A stretch of DNA of 64,000 nt from Nitrospira sp. Ga0074138 (GTDB lineage Bacteria > Nitrospirota > Nitrospiria > Nitrospirales > Nitrospiraceae), in contig LNDU01000047.1 of the NCBI GenBank assembly GCA_001464735.1, forward strand, positions 124,001-188,000. Direction: 5' to 3'. The position numbers and the translations under genes were made by a program. The notes below the pieces were generated by a model that worked only from the letters and a program-made list of their open reading frames with translations, did no database searches and was not told the origin of the DNA. This document shows, piece by piece, positions 7,437-18,228 of the stretch (the stretch's first letter is position 1; every line of letters begins with the position of its first letter).

Positions 7437-8942
7437 CTAGTTGCTCGCCTGGTTGCCGGCCCCCGCTGCACCAGATTCGAACACCATCACGCCTCCCGGA
7501 TTTGCTCCGACGGGTACCGTCTGCTTTTCCTGGTGATCGGTGCCATTGATGATCGTCAGTGAATTCGCTGGCGTTGCGTTGGATACCGCCAGGTACTTCG
7601 CTTCGCCGGCTCCCTGCGCCAAGACATCAAAGCCGTGCCCTCCAGTCGCCACGAGGGGAATTTCCCTCAGCAGCGTGAGTGCTGGAGGAGCTACGGTCGT
7701 CCAATCAAACGCAAATAACCGGTCCTTCTTTGTCGCCGTCGCTCCGTTCCCGGCTAGAATGTAGAATCGCTTCGAATTAGGAGAAAACTTGAATGCCCCA
7801 GGAGAAGTCCCATTTAGAGCCGTATCTAGCTCTGGGGTGGTTAAGTTAGCGATGGCCGGCGTCGTGGCACTGAGATCAATGACTCCAAGTTTGGTTGCTT
7901 GCGGGGCCGTCGTCTCACCACGCAACAGAAGATACTTCCCGTCTGGTGAAATCCCGTAAGATGTATAGGGAGTACCGGCAAGGTCAAACGTCTTGGTAAT
8001 CGTCAGTGTGTCAGGATCGATCTCCGCAATTTCTCCATACCCCTCTTGAACGCTATAGACTTTCTTGGTCAGTGTTGACCAGCGGATGCCGTGGGGTCCT
8101 GAAGCATTCGGAGTGAACGGGGTTGTAAGGGGTGTTGCGGACTCATTGTTACAAGGTGTGGTCTCTTTCGTGGACTTGCATAGATCGATGCGCGCAATCA
8201 TCTTCCGATAGTTCGAGGATGCCTCGTCGCCGTCAAGAACGGCAATTTCGCCGCCGGTTTCACTGGAGACAAAGACCCGCTTATTCTCTGCAAAGGCTGC
8301 GACCTTGTGGCCATCAGCCAAGAGACAGGTCGTTCCTAACACGGTGGGGGGGCTTCCTCCGGGGCCGAGGTGAGAATTGTGGACTACCGTCACTGATCCG
8401 CCCACAACCGCACCACCAGTCCTCGCTTGATTGTTGCAGTTAATGAGGTCATCTCCCGGTGTTGTCGTGTTCTGAGCATTGTCGCCATCGTTCATGATCC
8501 AGATGACTTCCCCATCGTTCCGATCACGGTACATGTGGACGGGTCGGGTGCCGGTTTCAAAATTGGCCTCGTGGACCGGAGTCGCAGCTGTGAGTGGATC
8601 GAGCGTGGCCACCTTGTTCGCCGCCGCAAGATTCACGAAGATCCAATCTTCCTTTGAAAACTGCATGTCTCCGAGGGCCACATTTTCGAATTCCGCCGCG
8701 TCGATCGTGTTGACCACCGCGTTGCCGGAATCTCCCTTCAACGCGACGCTGGTCAGCGTCTTGTCGCCGGTATTGTTCACGAACACCAGCGCACTGCTGG
8801 CGCCAGCGCTGCCGCCCGGCGCCGGCGTTCCCGTGGTCGAAGTGGATTCTCCTGAACTACAGGCAACCAGGCCAATCAGCGCGAGTCCTACCGCGCTCGT
8901 GGTGATATGTGATGAATACCTTCGTCTCTTCATGGCTTCCAT
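7437..8942 (-). CDS. YVTN-type beta-propeller lipoprotein
   Basis: 501 residues. A lipobox (LVACS, Cys near residue 28) predicts an outer- or inner-membrane lipoprotein, followed by a Ser/Thr/Gly/Pro-rich linker. The rest is repeated propeller-like blades with surface-exposed patterns such as VFVNNTGDKTLTSVAL, GYGEIAEIDPDTLTITKTF, YGISPDGKYLLLRG and FSPNSKRFYILAG. No enzymatic motif is visible. Such propellers commonly bind ligands or partner proteins. It follows the barrel and a CxWxC gene in the same direction. GAGGAAGGAAC upstream supports the start. Confidence 0.75.
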   Translation of the reverse strand: MEAMKRRRYSSHITTSAVGLALIGLVACSSGESTSTTGTPAPGGSAGASSALVFVNNTGDKTLTSVALKGDSGNAVVNTIDAAEFENVALGDMQFSKEDWIFVNLAAANKVATLDPLTAATPVHEANFETGTRPVHMYRDRNDGEVIWIMNDGDNAQNTTTPGDDLINCNNQARTGGAVVGGSVTVVHNSHLGPGGSPPTVLGTTCLLADGHKVAAFAENKRVFVSSETGGEIAVLDGDEASSNYRKMIARIDLCKSTKETTPCNNESATPLTTPFTPNASGPHGIRWSTLTKKVYSVQEGYGEIAEIDPDTLTITKTFDLAGTPYTSYGISPDGKYLLLRGETTAPQATKLGVIDLSATTPAIANLTTPELDTALNGTSPGAFKFSPNSKRFYILAGNGATATKKDRLFAFDWTTVAPPALTLLREIPLVATGGHGFDVLAQGAGEAKYLAVSNATPANSLTIINGTDHQEKQTVPVGANPGGVMVFESGAAGAGNQASN

Positions 8943-9029
8943 AAATCAGTTCCTTCCTCGTGAGTTATCATCGTTAAATATTAAGTGGAAATCAGCCGGA
9001 CTCCCTGAGTGACTATTATGCTAGGCGAT

Positions 9030-9356
9030 CTACAAAACACTTTCCGGTGGGCCGCGAGGTGGGAATTCACTATCAAGGGCGGCATCCTGGAGGGGAATGA
9101 CACCAAGGCTCCAGATGCGGCTCATGTGAAGATCGGTGGAGACTTCCTCCTGTCCACCGCCGCTTTGGATATCGAGCCCCTCACAATGCCACGCGCAATG
9201 ATTGTGACTGTGTTGCGTCTGCCCGCTCGGACAGTGGGGCGCCGTCCATTGCGGCGCTAGATTCCCCTGTGCGATCGACAGCGATCCGATCAGCCACAGC
9301 ATGGCGCAGCCGCCGCTTAGCATCCGAGAAACTTGTTGTCGCGTCATTGTCACCAT
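9030..9356 (-). CDS. Small His-rich CxWxC secreted protein, paralogue 3
   Basis: 108 residues at most; in-frame starts are at 9356 and 9347. A hydrophobic export segment (about 13-29) is followed by HCPSGQTQHSHNHCAWHCEG, which packs the His patch and the CxWxC motif together. The C-terminus has FPPRGPPESVL, matching the R-A/G-PP tail of the other four paralogues. It is the most His-dense member around the cysteines, so it is the strongest metal-site candidate. It sits between the barrel gene and the YVTN lipoprotein gene with short gaps on both sides. Confidence 0.6.
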   Translation of the reverse strand: MVTMTRQQVSRMLSGGCAMLWLIGSLSIAQGNLAPQWTAPHCPSGQTQHSHNHCAWHCEGLDIQSGGGQEEVSTDLHMSRIWSLGVIPLQDAALDSEFPPRGPPESVL

Positions 9357-9389
9357 GGCCGATTCGACACCACTGTTTCCGCCGCCGTT

Positions 9390-10460
9390 CTAGGAAGATC
9401 CGCCGAACAATTGGAATGACTTGGTCACGCCGAAGATGTAGCTAATCTGTTGTTCCAGATTGCCGTTGAAATCACGATGAATCGGAATTTGCGCGATGAA
9501 ATAGGCCGATGCGAAGTTGAAGACGTTTACCATGATGCCCGGCGAATAGGCGACATACGTTGAGCCTGTGGTCGGAATCGCCCGAAACTTGACCGCCGGA
9601 TCGAGCAGGATGGGCGCGCCTCCCGGATTGAACTGAAACAGTGATGCATCCATCGCATCATTCTGCATCCATCGGAAATTGAACTGCTGCGTCAGCACCA
9701 GCCAGGGGGTCTGTTCGAGCGGAATCACGTTGACTCCCAAGGCCGCGCTCACTTCATCGCCGAACTTGTACCCATCGCTGTTCTTCGCCGTGTACCGATA
9801 GCTCGCCGAGGCAAACTGATTCACTCGATGGGGAATCAGCTCATAGGTCTGATAGATCATGGGGACCACACCGAAGTTCCCACGGCCGATTTGGAGGGTC
9901 GATTCAGCCAAGATGTTTCCCTGGGCAAACCGACCATAACTGCCCGTCGGGAAATCAACCCCCACCCCCACCACGATCATGCTTCGCAGAGTGGGCAGCA
10001 CGTTGTACTTCAGCGTGGCGCGAATATCGCCGAGTCCCCTCTCGCTGTAGGGCACCGGTGTGAGGCCTCCGATCTGTGCATCCGATTCCACATGCTTGTA
10101 CGGGATCGCCACTTGGATGCCTAGACGGTCGGTCAGGCCGTAGTTCATATCCAGAGTTGCGGTGCGCGTCGTGGTTTCGATACGGTTCACATCCAAGTTG
10201 GCCAGCGTGAGGGTTCTCCCGCCCTGATCGGCAAAGGGGATGCGCCCGCCCTCGCCAGGAGGTGCTTCCATCGGAGTGAAGTTGTAGATGGCATTGATGG
10301 TCAACAGCCCTTTCATCGGCACTTGTTGTTGCGACCCGATCACGACAAAGCAACTGACCGAGCCGCATGACGCCTCAACCTGGGATGGGTTGAGCAGCGA
10401 GGCCACTATTCCGACGACACCACCGATAGCGAGAACAATGGACCAGATCATGCGCACCAT
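9390..10460 (-). CDS. Outer-membrane beta-barrel protein, transporter-like
   Basis: About 356 residues from the ATG at 10460 (an upstream extension lacks an export signal). The signal peptide ends near VEASCGS. The mature chain is alternating amphipathic strands with repeated aromatic-girdle patterns (TATLDMNYGLTDRLGIQVAI, VGVGVDFPTGSYGRF, YIFGVTKSFQLF). It resembles the MetA/phenol-transporter-like barrels of unknown substrate. A CGSVSC pair sits at the mature N-terminus. It lies between two small CxWxC genes, so it is probably the outer-membrane pore partner of that family in this locus. Confidence 0.7.
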   Translation of the reverse strand: MVRMIWSIVLAIGGVVGIVASLLNPSQVEASCGSVSCFVVIGSQQQVPMKGLLTINAIYNFTPMEAPPGEGGRIPFADQGGRTLTLANLDVNRIETTTRTATLDMNYGLTDRLGIQVAIPYKHVESDAQIGGLTPVPYSERGLGDIRATLKYNVLPTLRSMIVVGVGVDFPTGSYGRFAQGNILAESTLQIGRGNFGVVPMIYQTYELIPHRVNQFASASYRYTAKNSDGYKFGDEVSAALGVNVIPLEQTPWLVLTQQFNFRWMQNDAMDASLFQFNPGGAPILLDPAVKFRAIPTTGSTYVAYSPGIMVNVFNFASAYFIAQIPIHRDFNGNLEQQISYIFGVTKSFQLFGGSS

Positions 10461-10556
10461 GATTCCCAACTCTTTCTGTTCTTGTGACGCAGCAGAACCC
10501 GCACATCGGGTCCGACCACGAGACACGGTTGTTAAGAATGCCCTCTGTGGGGCGTG

Positions 10557-10865
10557 TTATGCGAGGAAACGAGGAGGTCCGCGGAAGAAATACGGGAGTG
10601 ACACCACGCTGAAGGCTACGTCATAGGAAGGAATGGTGATCCATTCAAGAATCTGAAGACCCGACACCAAATGAACGACCGAGGACTCAATCCCTACACC
10701 GCCGGCGCATAACCATGCACAGATGCCGGTCGAATGGGTGCCGGCCGCATGATCCGCATGGTGCTGCGCATGGCCGACAGTGGGGGCAGCCGTGAACCCG
10801 CTCATCATCACAATGACAAGCAACAGTCCCCAAACTATGGCGGGTCGTCTGGCGTTCATCGTCAT
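10557..10865 (-). CDS. Small His-rich CxWxC secreted protein, paralogue 4
   Basis: 102 residues. A signal or anchor segment (about 9-27) is followed by HAQHHADHAAGTHSTG and then CAWLC. A central hydrophobic patch and the tail FRGPPRFLA complete it. It follows the second TlpA-like gene by only 9 bp, repeating the TlpA-then-CxWxC order seen at 4404/4407. That repeated pairing is evidence for functional linkage between the thioredoxin and the CxWxC protein. Confidence 0.65.
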   Translation of the reverse strand: MTMNARRPAIVWGLLLVIVMMSGFTAAPTVGHAQHHADHAAGTHSTGICAWLCAGGVGIESSVVHLVSGLQILEWITIPSYDVAFSVVSLPYFFRGPPRFLA

Positions 10866-10874
10866 GCCGTCTGG

Positions 10875-11426
10875 TTAGTGCAGAGAGGCCGCCTTCATCG
10901 GCTCCGGTTTCTGGATCCGTGCCACCGCGTCGAGAATCACCTGCTCAGTCAGCAGACCGCCCTTGATATATTCTTGAACGACACCCTTCTCGTCGATAAA
11001 CACGCTGACCGGCAATCCGAAGACTCCGAACTGGTTCGCCACTTTGTTGTCTCGATCCATCAACACCGGGAACGTATGCCCGTGTTGCTTGATGTGCTCT
11101 CGCACTTTGGCCTCGTCTTCCAGTTCGTTGACCGCCAGCACCACGAAGCCCTTCTCTCGAAGTTTGTCGTACGTGGCCTGCATCGCGGGCATTTCCGTCG
11201 TGCAGGGCTTGCACCAGGTCGCCCAAAAATTCACGAGCACGACCTTGCCGCGATACTGGCTGAGACTCTGCTGCTTGCCTTCTAAGTCAACCAAACGAAA
11301 ATCTTCGGCAGCCGTCCCGACCGCAGGGACCCGAGAGCCCATCGCCCAGACCAGACCACTGCTGACCACAAGTGTGAAGCTGAGGGCAAGCAACCCGAGT
11401 TTGGATGGATGGTACCTTCTCATCAT
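10875..11426 (-). CDS. TlpA-like periplasmic thioredoxin, second copy
   Basis: 183 residues from the ATG at 11426, which has TAAGGAG seven bases upstream; the longer frame start at 11450 has none. A signal-anchor (about 8-28) is followed by a ResA/TlpA fold with WCKPC (FWATWCKPCTTEMPA) and cis-Pro GLPVS. It differs from the WCGPC paralogue at 4404, so the two may act at different redox potentials or on different clients. It is part of the same minus-strand run and is directly followed by a CxWxC gene. Confidence 0.85.
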   Translation of the reverse strand: MMRRYHPSKLGLLALSFTLVVSSGLVWAMGSRVPAVGTAAEDFRLVDLEGKQQSLSQYRGKVVLVNFWATWCKPCTTEMPAMQATYDKLREKGFVVLAVNELEDEAKVREHIKQHGHTFPVLMDRDNKVANQFGVFGLPVSVFIDEKGVVQEYIKGGLLTEQVILDAVARIQKPEPMKAASLH

Positions 11427-11497
11427 TGTCGTCTCCTTACCCACCGTCATGGATTCGTTATGAACTACTTTTCGTCAACGGGAACGACTTGGTCACA

Positions 11498-11629
11498 CTA
11501 AAATAGGCTGTCAACAGTCTGAGCGAGTTCCCCGCCCAAGACCATGTAAGAGATCTGTACCAACAACAGCGATAATATGGAACGCGTGACTGCCATGATG
11601 CCCAGGACTCCCTTTCCCAGGAACAACAT
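11498..11629 (-). CDS. Possible single-pass membrane micro-protein
   Basis: A 43-codon frame in the otherwise empty 11427-11708 gap. The product has one likely transmembrane segment (MAVTRSILSLLLVQISYMVL) and a short polar tail. Starts are at 11629 or 11596; only weak GGGAG precedes the second. The frame is closed by a stop 60 codons upstream. It could be a genuine small protein of the locus or a chance frame. The gap shows no other gene. Confidence 0.25.
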   Translation of the reverse strand: MLFLGKGVLGIMAVTRSILSLLLVQISYMVLGGELAQTVDSLF

Positions 11630-11708
11630 CGAATTGCCTACAGAGCTAGGAACCGCCGCGTGATCACTTACGACCCAAATAGTCCTGACGAACGCGACGA
11701 AGGCTTAT

Positions 11709-12014
11709 TTATAAGGAGATGGACGGAGGAGCGCGGCTGGAACAGATATGCAGTGGTTCAGAGAAAGCGTTACTGGAATGAACGATCGAAACAAGCGCGA
11801 TGGGGTTACGCTCGGCATGAATCAAGACAACTTCCGTGTCGAGGACCGTACCGGCGGCACACATCCAGGAACAGAGCAACGTCCCATGTGTCGCCGCTTG
11901 ATGCTGCGCATGATGTCCGGCATGTTCCGCAGATTGCGCTTGCGCCAACCCGCCGATCGCGAGAAGGCACAGCACAAGAGATACCGAAAGAAACTTGCGG
12001 AATGTGCGACCCAT
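11709..12014 (-). CDS. Small His-rich CxWxC secreted protein, paralogue 5
   Basis: 101 residues and the first gene of the minus-strand locus, behind a good promoter (12088-12117). A classical signal peptide ends in LAQAQS, then HAGHHAQHQAATHG, then CSWMC, and the tail SRAPPSISL. The His spacing (HxxHHxxH) is close to that of paralogue 4. The predicted product is a periplasmic or membrane-tethered peptide with a dense His/Cys site. Function is unknown; metal binding is inferred from composition and neighbours. Confidence 0.65.
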   Translation of the reverse strand: MGRTFRKFLSVSLVLCLLAIGGLAQAQSAEHAGHHAQHQAATHGTLLCSWMCAAGTVLDTEVVLIHAERNPIALVSIVHSSNAFSEPLHICSSRAPPSISL

Positions 12015-12087
12015 GGCTATTAGGCACTTCCTGAGTAGAACTATATTGACCTAGACATACCTACTGGTGCTATGGAATAGTTGACAA

Positions 12088-12117
12088 ATAGTAGGCGACG
12101 AGAACAACGCCTGTCAA
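12088..12117 (-). promoter_or_regulatory. Sigma70-type promoter for the envelope locus
   Basis: On the minus strand a perfect TTGACA (12117-12112) is followed after 18 bp by TACTAT (12093-12088), about 75 bp before the start at 12014. It points into the small CxWxC gene and would drive the leftward cluster. Confidence 0.5.
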
Positions 12118-12173
12118 GCCACCGAAGAGAGATGCTGCCAGAGGATCAGGTAGGATTCACTGAAAAGATGCTG

Positions 12174-12179
12174 TATACT
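12174..12179 (+). promoter_or_regulatory. Candidate -10 box for secA
   Basis: TATACT stands about 75 bp before the secA start; the matching -35 region is weak. The 240-bp gap 12015-12253 holds this and the divergent promoter only. No Shine-Dalgarno motif is visible before the secA ATG. Confidence 0.3.
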
Positions 12180-12253
12180 AGCTCGGCTATCTAAGGCACC
12201 GACACTCATACATCTAGAACGACTTTCATCTCACTACATCATTCTCTATCCCT

Positions 12254-14977
<2,724 letters not shown>

Positions 14978-15281
14978 GGAAGTAGGATAGCTGCGCCCGT
15001 CTCTCTCACACGCGACAATTTGACCGTTCTAATCTCACAGTTGCTCGGCGTCGAAACTTGTTCCGTTCGGTGCATCGCATGAACGGAACTGCGAACATCG
15101 ACGCCACTCGCTTTGAGCGAGCCGCAGCCGTTCGATCGAACGGTTCACGAATTGTTGCAAAGGTCGAGAGAATGGCGCAGCAATCCTAGAGGGGGAGGAA
15201 AGAAGGAACAGACGCCATGCCAGATGCCGAAGATCCAATCCCGCTGCCGATCGAAGAAAAAGAGAAAGCTGATCGTAAAGG
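14978..15281 (+). other. 304-bp gap with two very small frames
   Basis: Two tandem plus-strand micro-frames are visible: 15079-15189 (36 codons, Arg/Ala-rich) and 15217-15300 (27 codons, MPDAEDPIPLPIEEKEKADR, with AAGGA upstream). The second overlaps the 3' end of the opposite-strand SIR2-like gene. Neither can be assigned; the second may be the truncated head of a gene interrupted by the AT-rich insertion. No terminator with a T-run is visible after secA. Confidence 0.3.
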
Positions 15282-16364
15282 TCAGAGCAAATTGATGTAA
15301 GAATTTATATCGTTAAATAGTCTCTTCGGCTGGTCAGTGTTTGTTGCATTGAAAACAGCGTTATGATGCTTAACCCATGCTGAATCCTTTACTTGAGGAT
15401 TCACATAGACAACTCTTCTCTGTCTATACTCACAACTCTGTTTGATGCTATCTGCCAGATCTGCATCTCCGGTCATAAACTGTTTCCCGATGACGACCAA
15501 CTCATCACAATCGGCGAGAGCCAGGTAGGTCAAGGCTATCTCTTTCTTAAACACGGGAAGTTGCTGAAGAATTGGCTCCTTGTACAAATATGGGAGGATA
15601 ACTGGTGGGCTTGTCATGAAATCAGTCCCCTCATAGAGCTTCCCAAAGAAGACACCGATCTTTGCTGACTCCAACCCAGCAGGTAAAGTCGAAAACCAAT
15701 TGAACGAGCCGTGGGGTTTTAGCAGGAAAACAGAGGGCCCTTCCATTTTGCAGTCATCAGGAATGCGAATGGTTGAAAACGATGGGTTTTGAAAAGATGC
15801 TTCGTTTAACAATCTCTCGTTAAGTAGCGCATAGTCTACAACCGTATCCCAATTAAAGGAGACGACAGCATCTCCAGGTTTCAATGCTCGCACCAACTGC
15901 CGATGCTGAATGGAAAGAGGTTGGAATTCATACCGAGATGGGTATGGTCCCATAGTTCCCAAACACAATTGTATTTCGTCTCTAACCAGACCGATGAGAT
16001 CCGTAATAATGTTTCGAGGGACTATCGCAAACTGTAATTTGTCCGCAACTAGTACAGCATCGTCAAGCCAACTTTCGTCTGTATATTTACCCCTGAGCTT
16101 TGCTTCGATGTTTTCAAATGAGTCTTCCAACGAGAGCATGAAAAGCAGTGTGAAAAGGTATTCGAGGTTATCAAATCGTTGGAATGCCCACACACAGAAA
16201 GGATTGAGAAACCTTTCTGCGTAATCCGATGACGCCAGCGTACCATTGAGAGGTTTTTCTACAATCCGGAGGAAGTCTGCAGTACGAGCCATCGGAGGGC
16301 GCCTGTCTGGATTTGCGATATCACAGTTGGCTGTTGCTCCTGCACCGAAGATAAAGCACTTCAT
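15282..16364 (-). CDS. SIR2-like NAD-binding domain protein, possible defence gene
   Basis: 360 residues; GAGG precedes the ATG. Motifs fit the SIR2-like (SIR2_2) fold: N-terminal FGAGAT (residues 6-11), VVSFNWDTVVDYAL in the place of FNYDxxxE, KPHGSFNW for the LHGS block, and VVIGKQFMTGDADL plus VVYVNP near the end. Stand-alone SIR2-like proteins of this kind often act as NAD-depleting abortive-infection effectors. That role is family knowledge, not shown here. The gene is visibly more AT-rich than secA and nuo around it and is on the opposite strand, which suggests horizontal acquisition. No partner defence gene is adjacent. Confidence 0.6.
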   Translation of the reverse strand: MKCFIFGAGATANCDIANPDRRPPMARTADFLRIVEKPLNGTLASSDYAERFLNPFCVWAFQRFDNLEYLFTLLFMLSLEDSFENIEAKLRGKYTDESWLDDAVLVADKLQFAIVPRNIITDLIGLVRDEIQLCLGTMGPYPSRYEFQPLSIQHRQLVRALKPGDAVVSFNWDTVVDYALLNERLLNEASFQNPSFSTIRIPDDCKMEGPSVFLLKPHGSFNWFSTLPAGLESAKIGVFFGKLYEGTDFMTSPPVILPYLYKEPILQQLPVFKKEIALTYLALADCDELVVIGKQFMTGDADLADSIKQSCEYRQRRVVYVNPQVKDSAWVKHHNAVFNATNTDQPKRLFNDINSYINLL

Positions 16365-16622
16365 GTTTAAACCTCATCGGTGGAGATAAAGGACTATCGC
16401 GGCGCCTCCTAGGTATCATGAGTTTGCCATGTGTCACCCACGGTTTGCAGTTATAGCTTGATTATTTGCCAGGTAACGTGCCATTCCTCCTGATCTCGCC
16501 TTGACTTAACGCACTTCCGAAGGCTACTCTACGGCCCCTTTGACACCAAGCGATGGGCTGACGTTGCCCATAGGCTAGGGGTGTCGATTTTTTCATCTTG
16601 GATGGTGAATTTGGAGCTTTCC

Positions 16623-17798
16623 GTGAGCACAGGGCACCCGGAACTTGTTGCTACTATTGCCTCTGAAATCGCTGCGTCAGGCCCGATTCCGTTCGCCCGT
16701 TTCATGGAGTTGGCGCTGTACCACCCACAATTTGGCTATTACATGCGTAGTACTCCACCAGCCCACGAACGGATCGGCTGGCGAGGTGATTTTTACACGA
16801 GCTCAGATGTCCATCCCATCCTTGGGCAAGCTCTGGCCGCACAAGCCGAACAAATGTACCGATTACTCGGCCTACCCCATTCCTTTACCATCGTTGAAAT
16901 GGGGCCGGGCAAAGGCCTACTGGCAAAGCATATTCTGGAAACGTGCGCACATCGCTACCCTTTGTTTTTCCAGCATCTTCGGTATGTCCTAATAGACCGA
17001 AGCCCGGCCATGCGCGAGATGCAGCGCAGGAACCTGGCTCCTTGGCTGGATCGACCAGATCTGCTCGCATGGGCGGATGATCTCTCGACTGTGGCCCCTC
17101 ATGGTCTGACTGGTTTGCTCTTCAGCAATGAACTCGTCGACTCATTTCCCGTCCACCGCGTTCAGGTTACAGCAGAGGGAACCAAGGAACTCTGGGTGGA
17201 CCATCGGGACGGGCAGTTCATCGAGTGTCTCAAGCCGCTGTCCTCCGATGCCCTCGCCGAGCACCTAGACCGGTTGAATCCTGAGTGGCCTGAAGGCTAT
17301 CGAACCGAGATCAATCTCCGAGCACTGGATTGGATGAAGGAACTCGCTCAACATCTGGATCGTGGCTTTGTACTCACCATCGATTATGGCCATACGGCAC
17401 AGGACCTCTATCGGTCCGACCGAAAAGGTGGGACATTCCTCTGCTACTCGCAACAATCCGTCAATGAAGATCCGTTCCTCCGGGTGGGAGGTCAAGACAT
17501 GACCGCCCATGTGGATTTTTCGTGCTTGGCGGCGACCGGCGAAGAACAGGGACTCCAGACGACCGGCTTCACGAACCAGATGAGTTTTCTCATGGGACTC
17601 GGTGTCGAACAAATGATTGCAAAGTTGGAACAGGACAGCCCGGAGTTCAACGCGGCGATTCATCTGCTTAAGCCGAACGGGATGGGCACGACGTTCAAGG
17701 TGCTCATCCAACACAAGGGCCTCGTGCGCCCTGAACTCGACGGCTTGCAGTACAAGCCGTTCTTTGGTTCAGTGCTGGCGACGCAATCTGCCGCGTGA
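16623..17798 (+). CDS. MidA/NDUFAF7-family methyltransferase, complex I assembly candidate
   Basis: About 391 residues from GTG 16623, chosen because GGAG lies seven bases upstream; ATG 16602 lacks a site. Class I SAM-dependent fold of the DUF185 family: FYTSSDVHPILGQALA, SAM-binding EMGPGKGLLAKHIL, LLFSNELVDSFPVHR and TIDYGH. The mitochondrial homologue NDUFAF7 methylates an arginine of NDUFS2, the NuoD homologue, during complex I assembly. Here the gene ends 53 bp before nuoA on the same strand, and the equivalent Arg is conserved in NuoCD (YLHRGVEKL, Arg238). A dedicated role in modifying this complex I is inferred. Confidence 0.85.
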   Translation: MSTGHPELVATIASEIAASGPIPFARFMELALYHPQFGYYMRSTPPAHERIGWRGDFYTSSDVHPILGQALAAQAEQMYRLLGLPHSFTIVEMGPGKGLLAKHILETCAHRYPLFFQHLRYVLIDRSPAMREMQRRNLAPWLDRPDLLAWADDLSTVAPHGLTGLLFSNELVDSFPVHRVQVTAEGTKELWVDHRDGQFIECLKPLSSDALAEHLDRLNPEWPEGYRTEINLRALDWMKELAQHLDRGFVLTIDYGHTAQDLYRSDRKGGTFLCYSQQSVNEDPFLRVGGQDMTAHVDFSCLAATGEEQGLQTTGFTNQMSFLMGLGVEQMIAKLEQDSPEFNAAIHLLKPNGMGTTFKVLIQHKGLVRPELDGLQYKPFFGSVLATQSAA

Positions 17799-17808
17799 GG
17801 AGCTTCGC

Positions 17809-17844
17809 ATGACGGCATCACCAACCTTCCGCAACGTGTTCTGA
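17809..17844 (+). CDS. Possible 11-codon leader peptide before nuoA
   Basis: ATG 17809 stands six bases after GAGGAG and encodes MTASPTFRNVF then TGA. The stop overlaps the nuoA ribosome-binding site (GAGG, 17843-17846), so ribosomes finishing this frame could re-initiate at nuoA (17852). The GAGGAG overlaps the stop of the methyltransferase gene. It may be a coupling leader or chance. Confidence 0.3.
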   Translation: MTASPTFRNVF

Positions 17845-17851
17845 GGTCTGG

Positions 17852-18223
17852 ATGGGCGACACAGCCGTTCCGGAAAACTATGTCCCGATCCTCATGTTCA
17901 TCGGCGTGGGCATCGCCCTAGGAACGCTGACGCTCTTGCTCGGCTGGTTCGTCCGTCCGAATCAGCCCTATCGGGCAAAGTTGGCCCCCTACGAGAGCGG
18001 GAGCCCCCTGTTTCAGGACGCCCGCGTCCAGTTTCCGATGCGGTACTACATCATCGCGATGCTGTTTGTGATCTTCGATATTGAAATTGTCTTTATGTTT
18101 CCCTGGGCCATTGCCTTCACCAGTCTCGGGCTGGTTGGATTAGTGGAGATGATCCTGTTCATCGCCATACTGGTGGTGGGGTTCTGGTACGCATGGAAAA
18201 AAGGAGCGTTGGAGTGGGATTGA
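17852..18223 (+). CDS. nuoA: NADH-quinone oxidoreductase subunit A
   Basis: 123 residues with three transmembrane helices (about 11-32, 65-86, 90-112). The conserved cytoplasmic loop carries YESGSPLFQDARVQFPMRYY, followed by LFVIFDIEIVFMFPW. This small membrane subunit sits at the junction of the peripheral and membrane arms, next to the quinone site. GAGG precedes the ATG. First gene of the 13-gene complex I operon; it follows the MidA-like gene closely and is separated from nuoB by a palindrome-ended repeat. Confidence 0.97.
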   Translation: MGDTAVPENYVPILMFIGVGIALGTLTLLLGWFVRPNQPYRAKLAPYESGSPLFQDARVQFPMRYYIIAMLFVIFDIEIVFMFPWAIAFTSLGLVGLVEMILFIAILVVGFWYAWKKGALEWD

Positions 18224-18228
18224 ATGGC

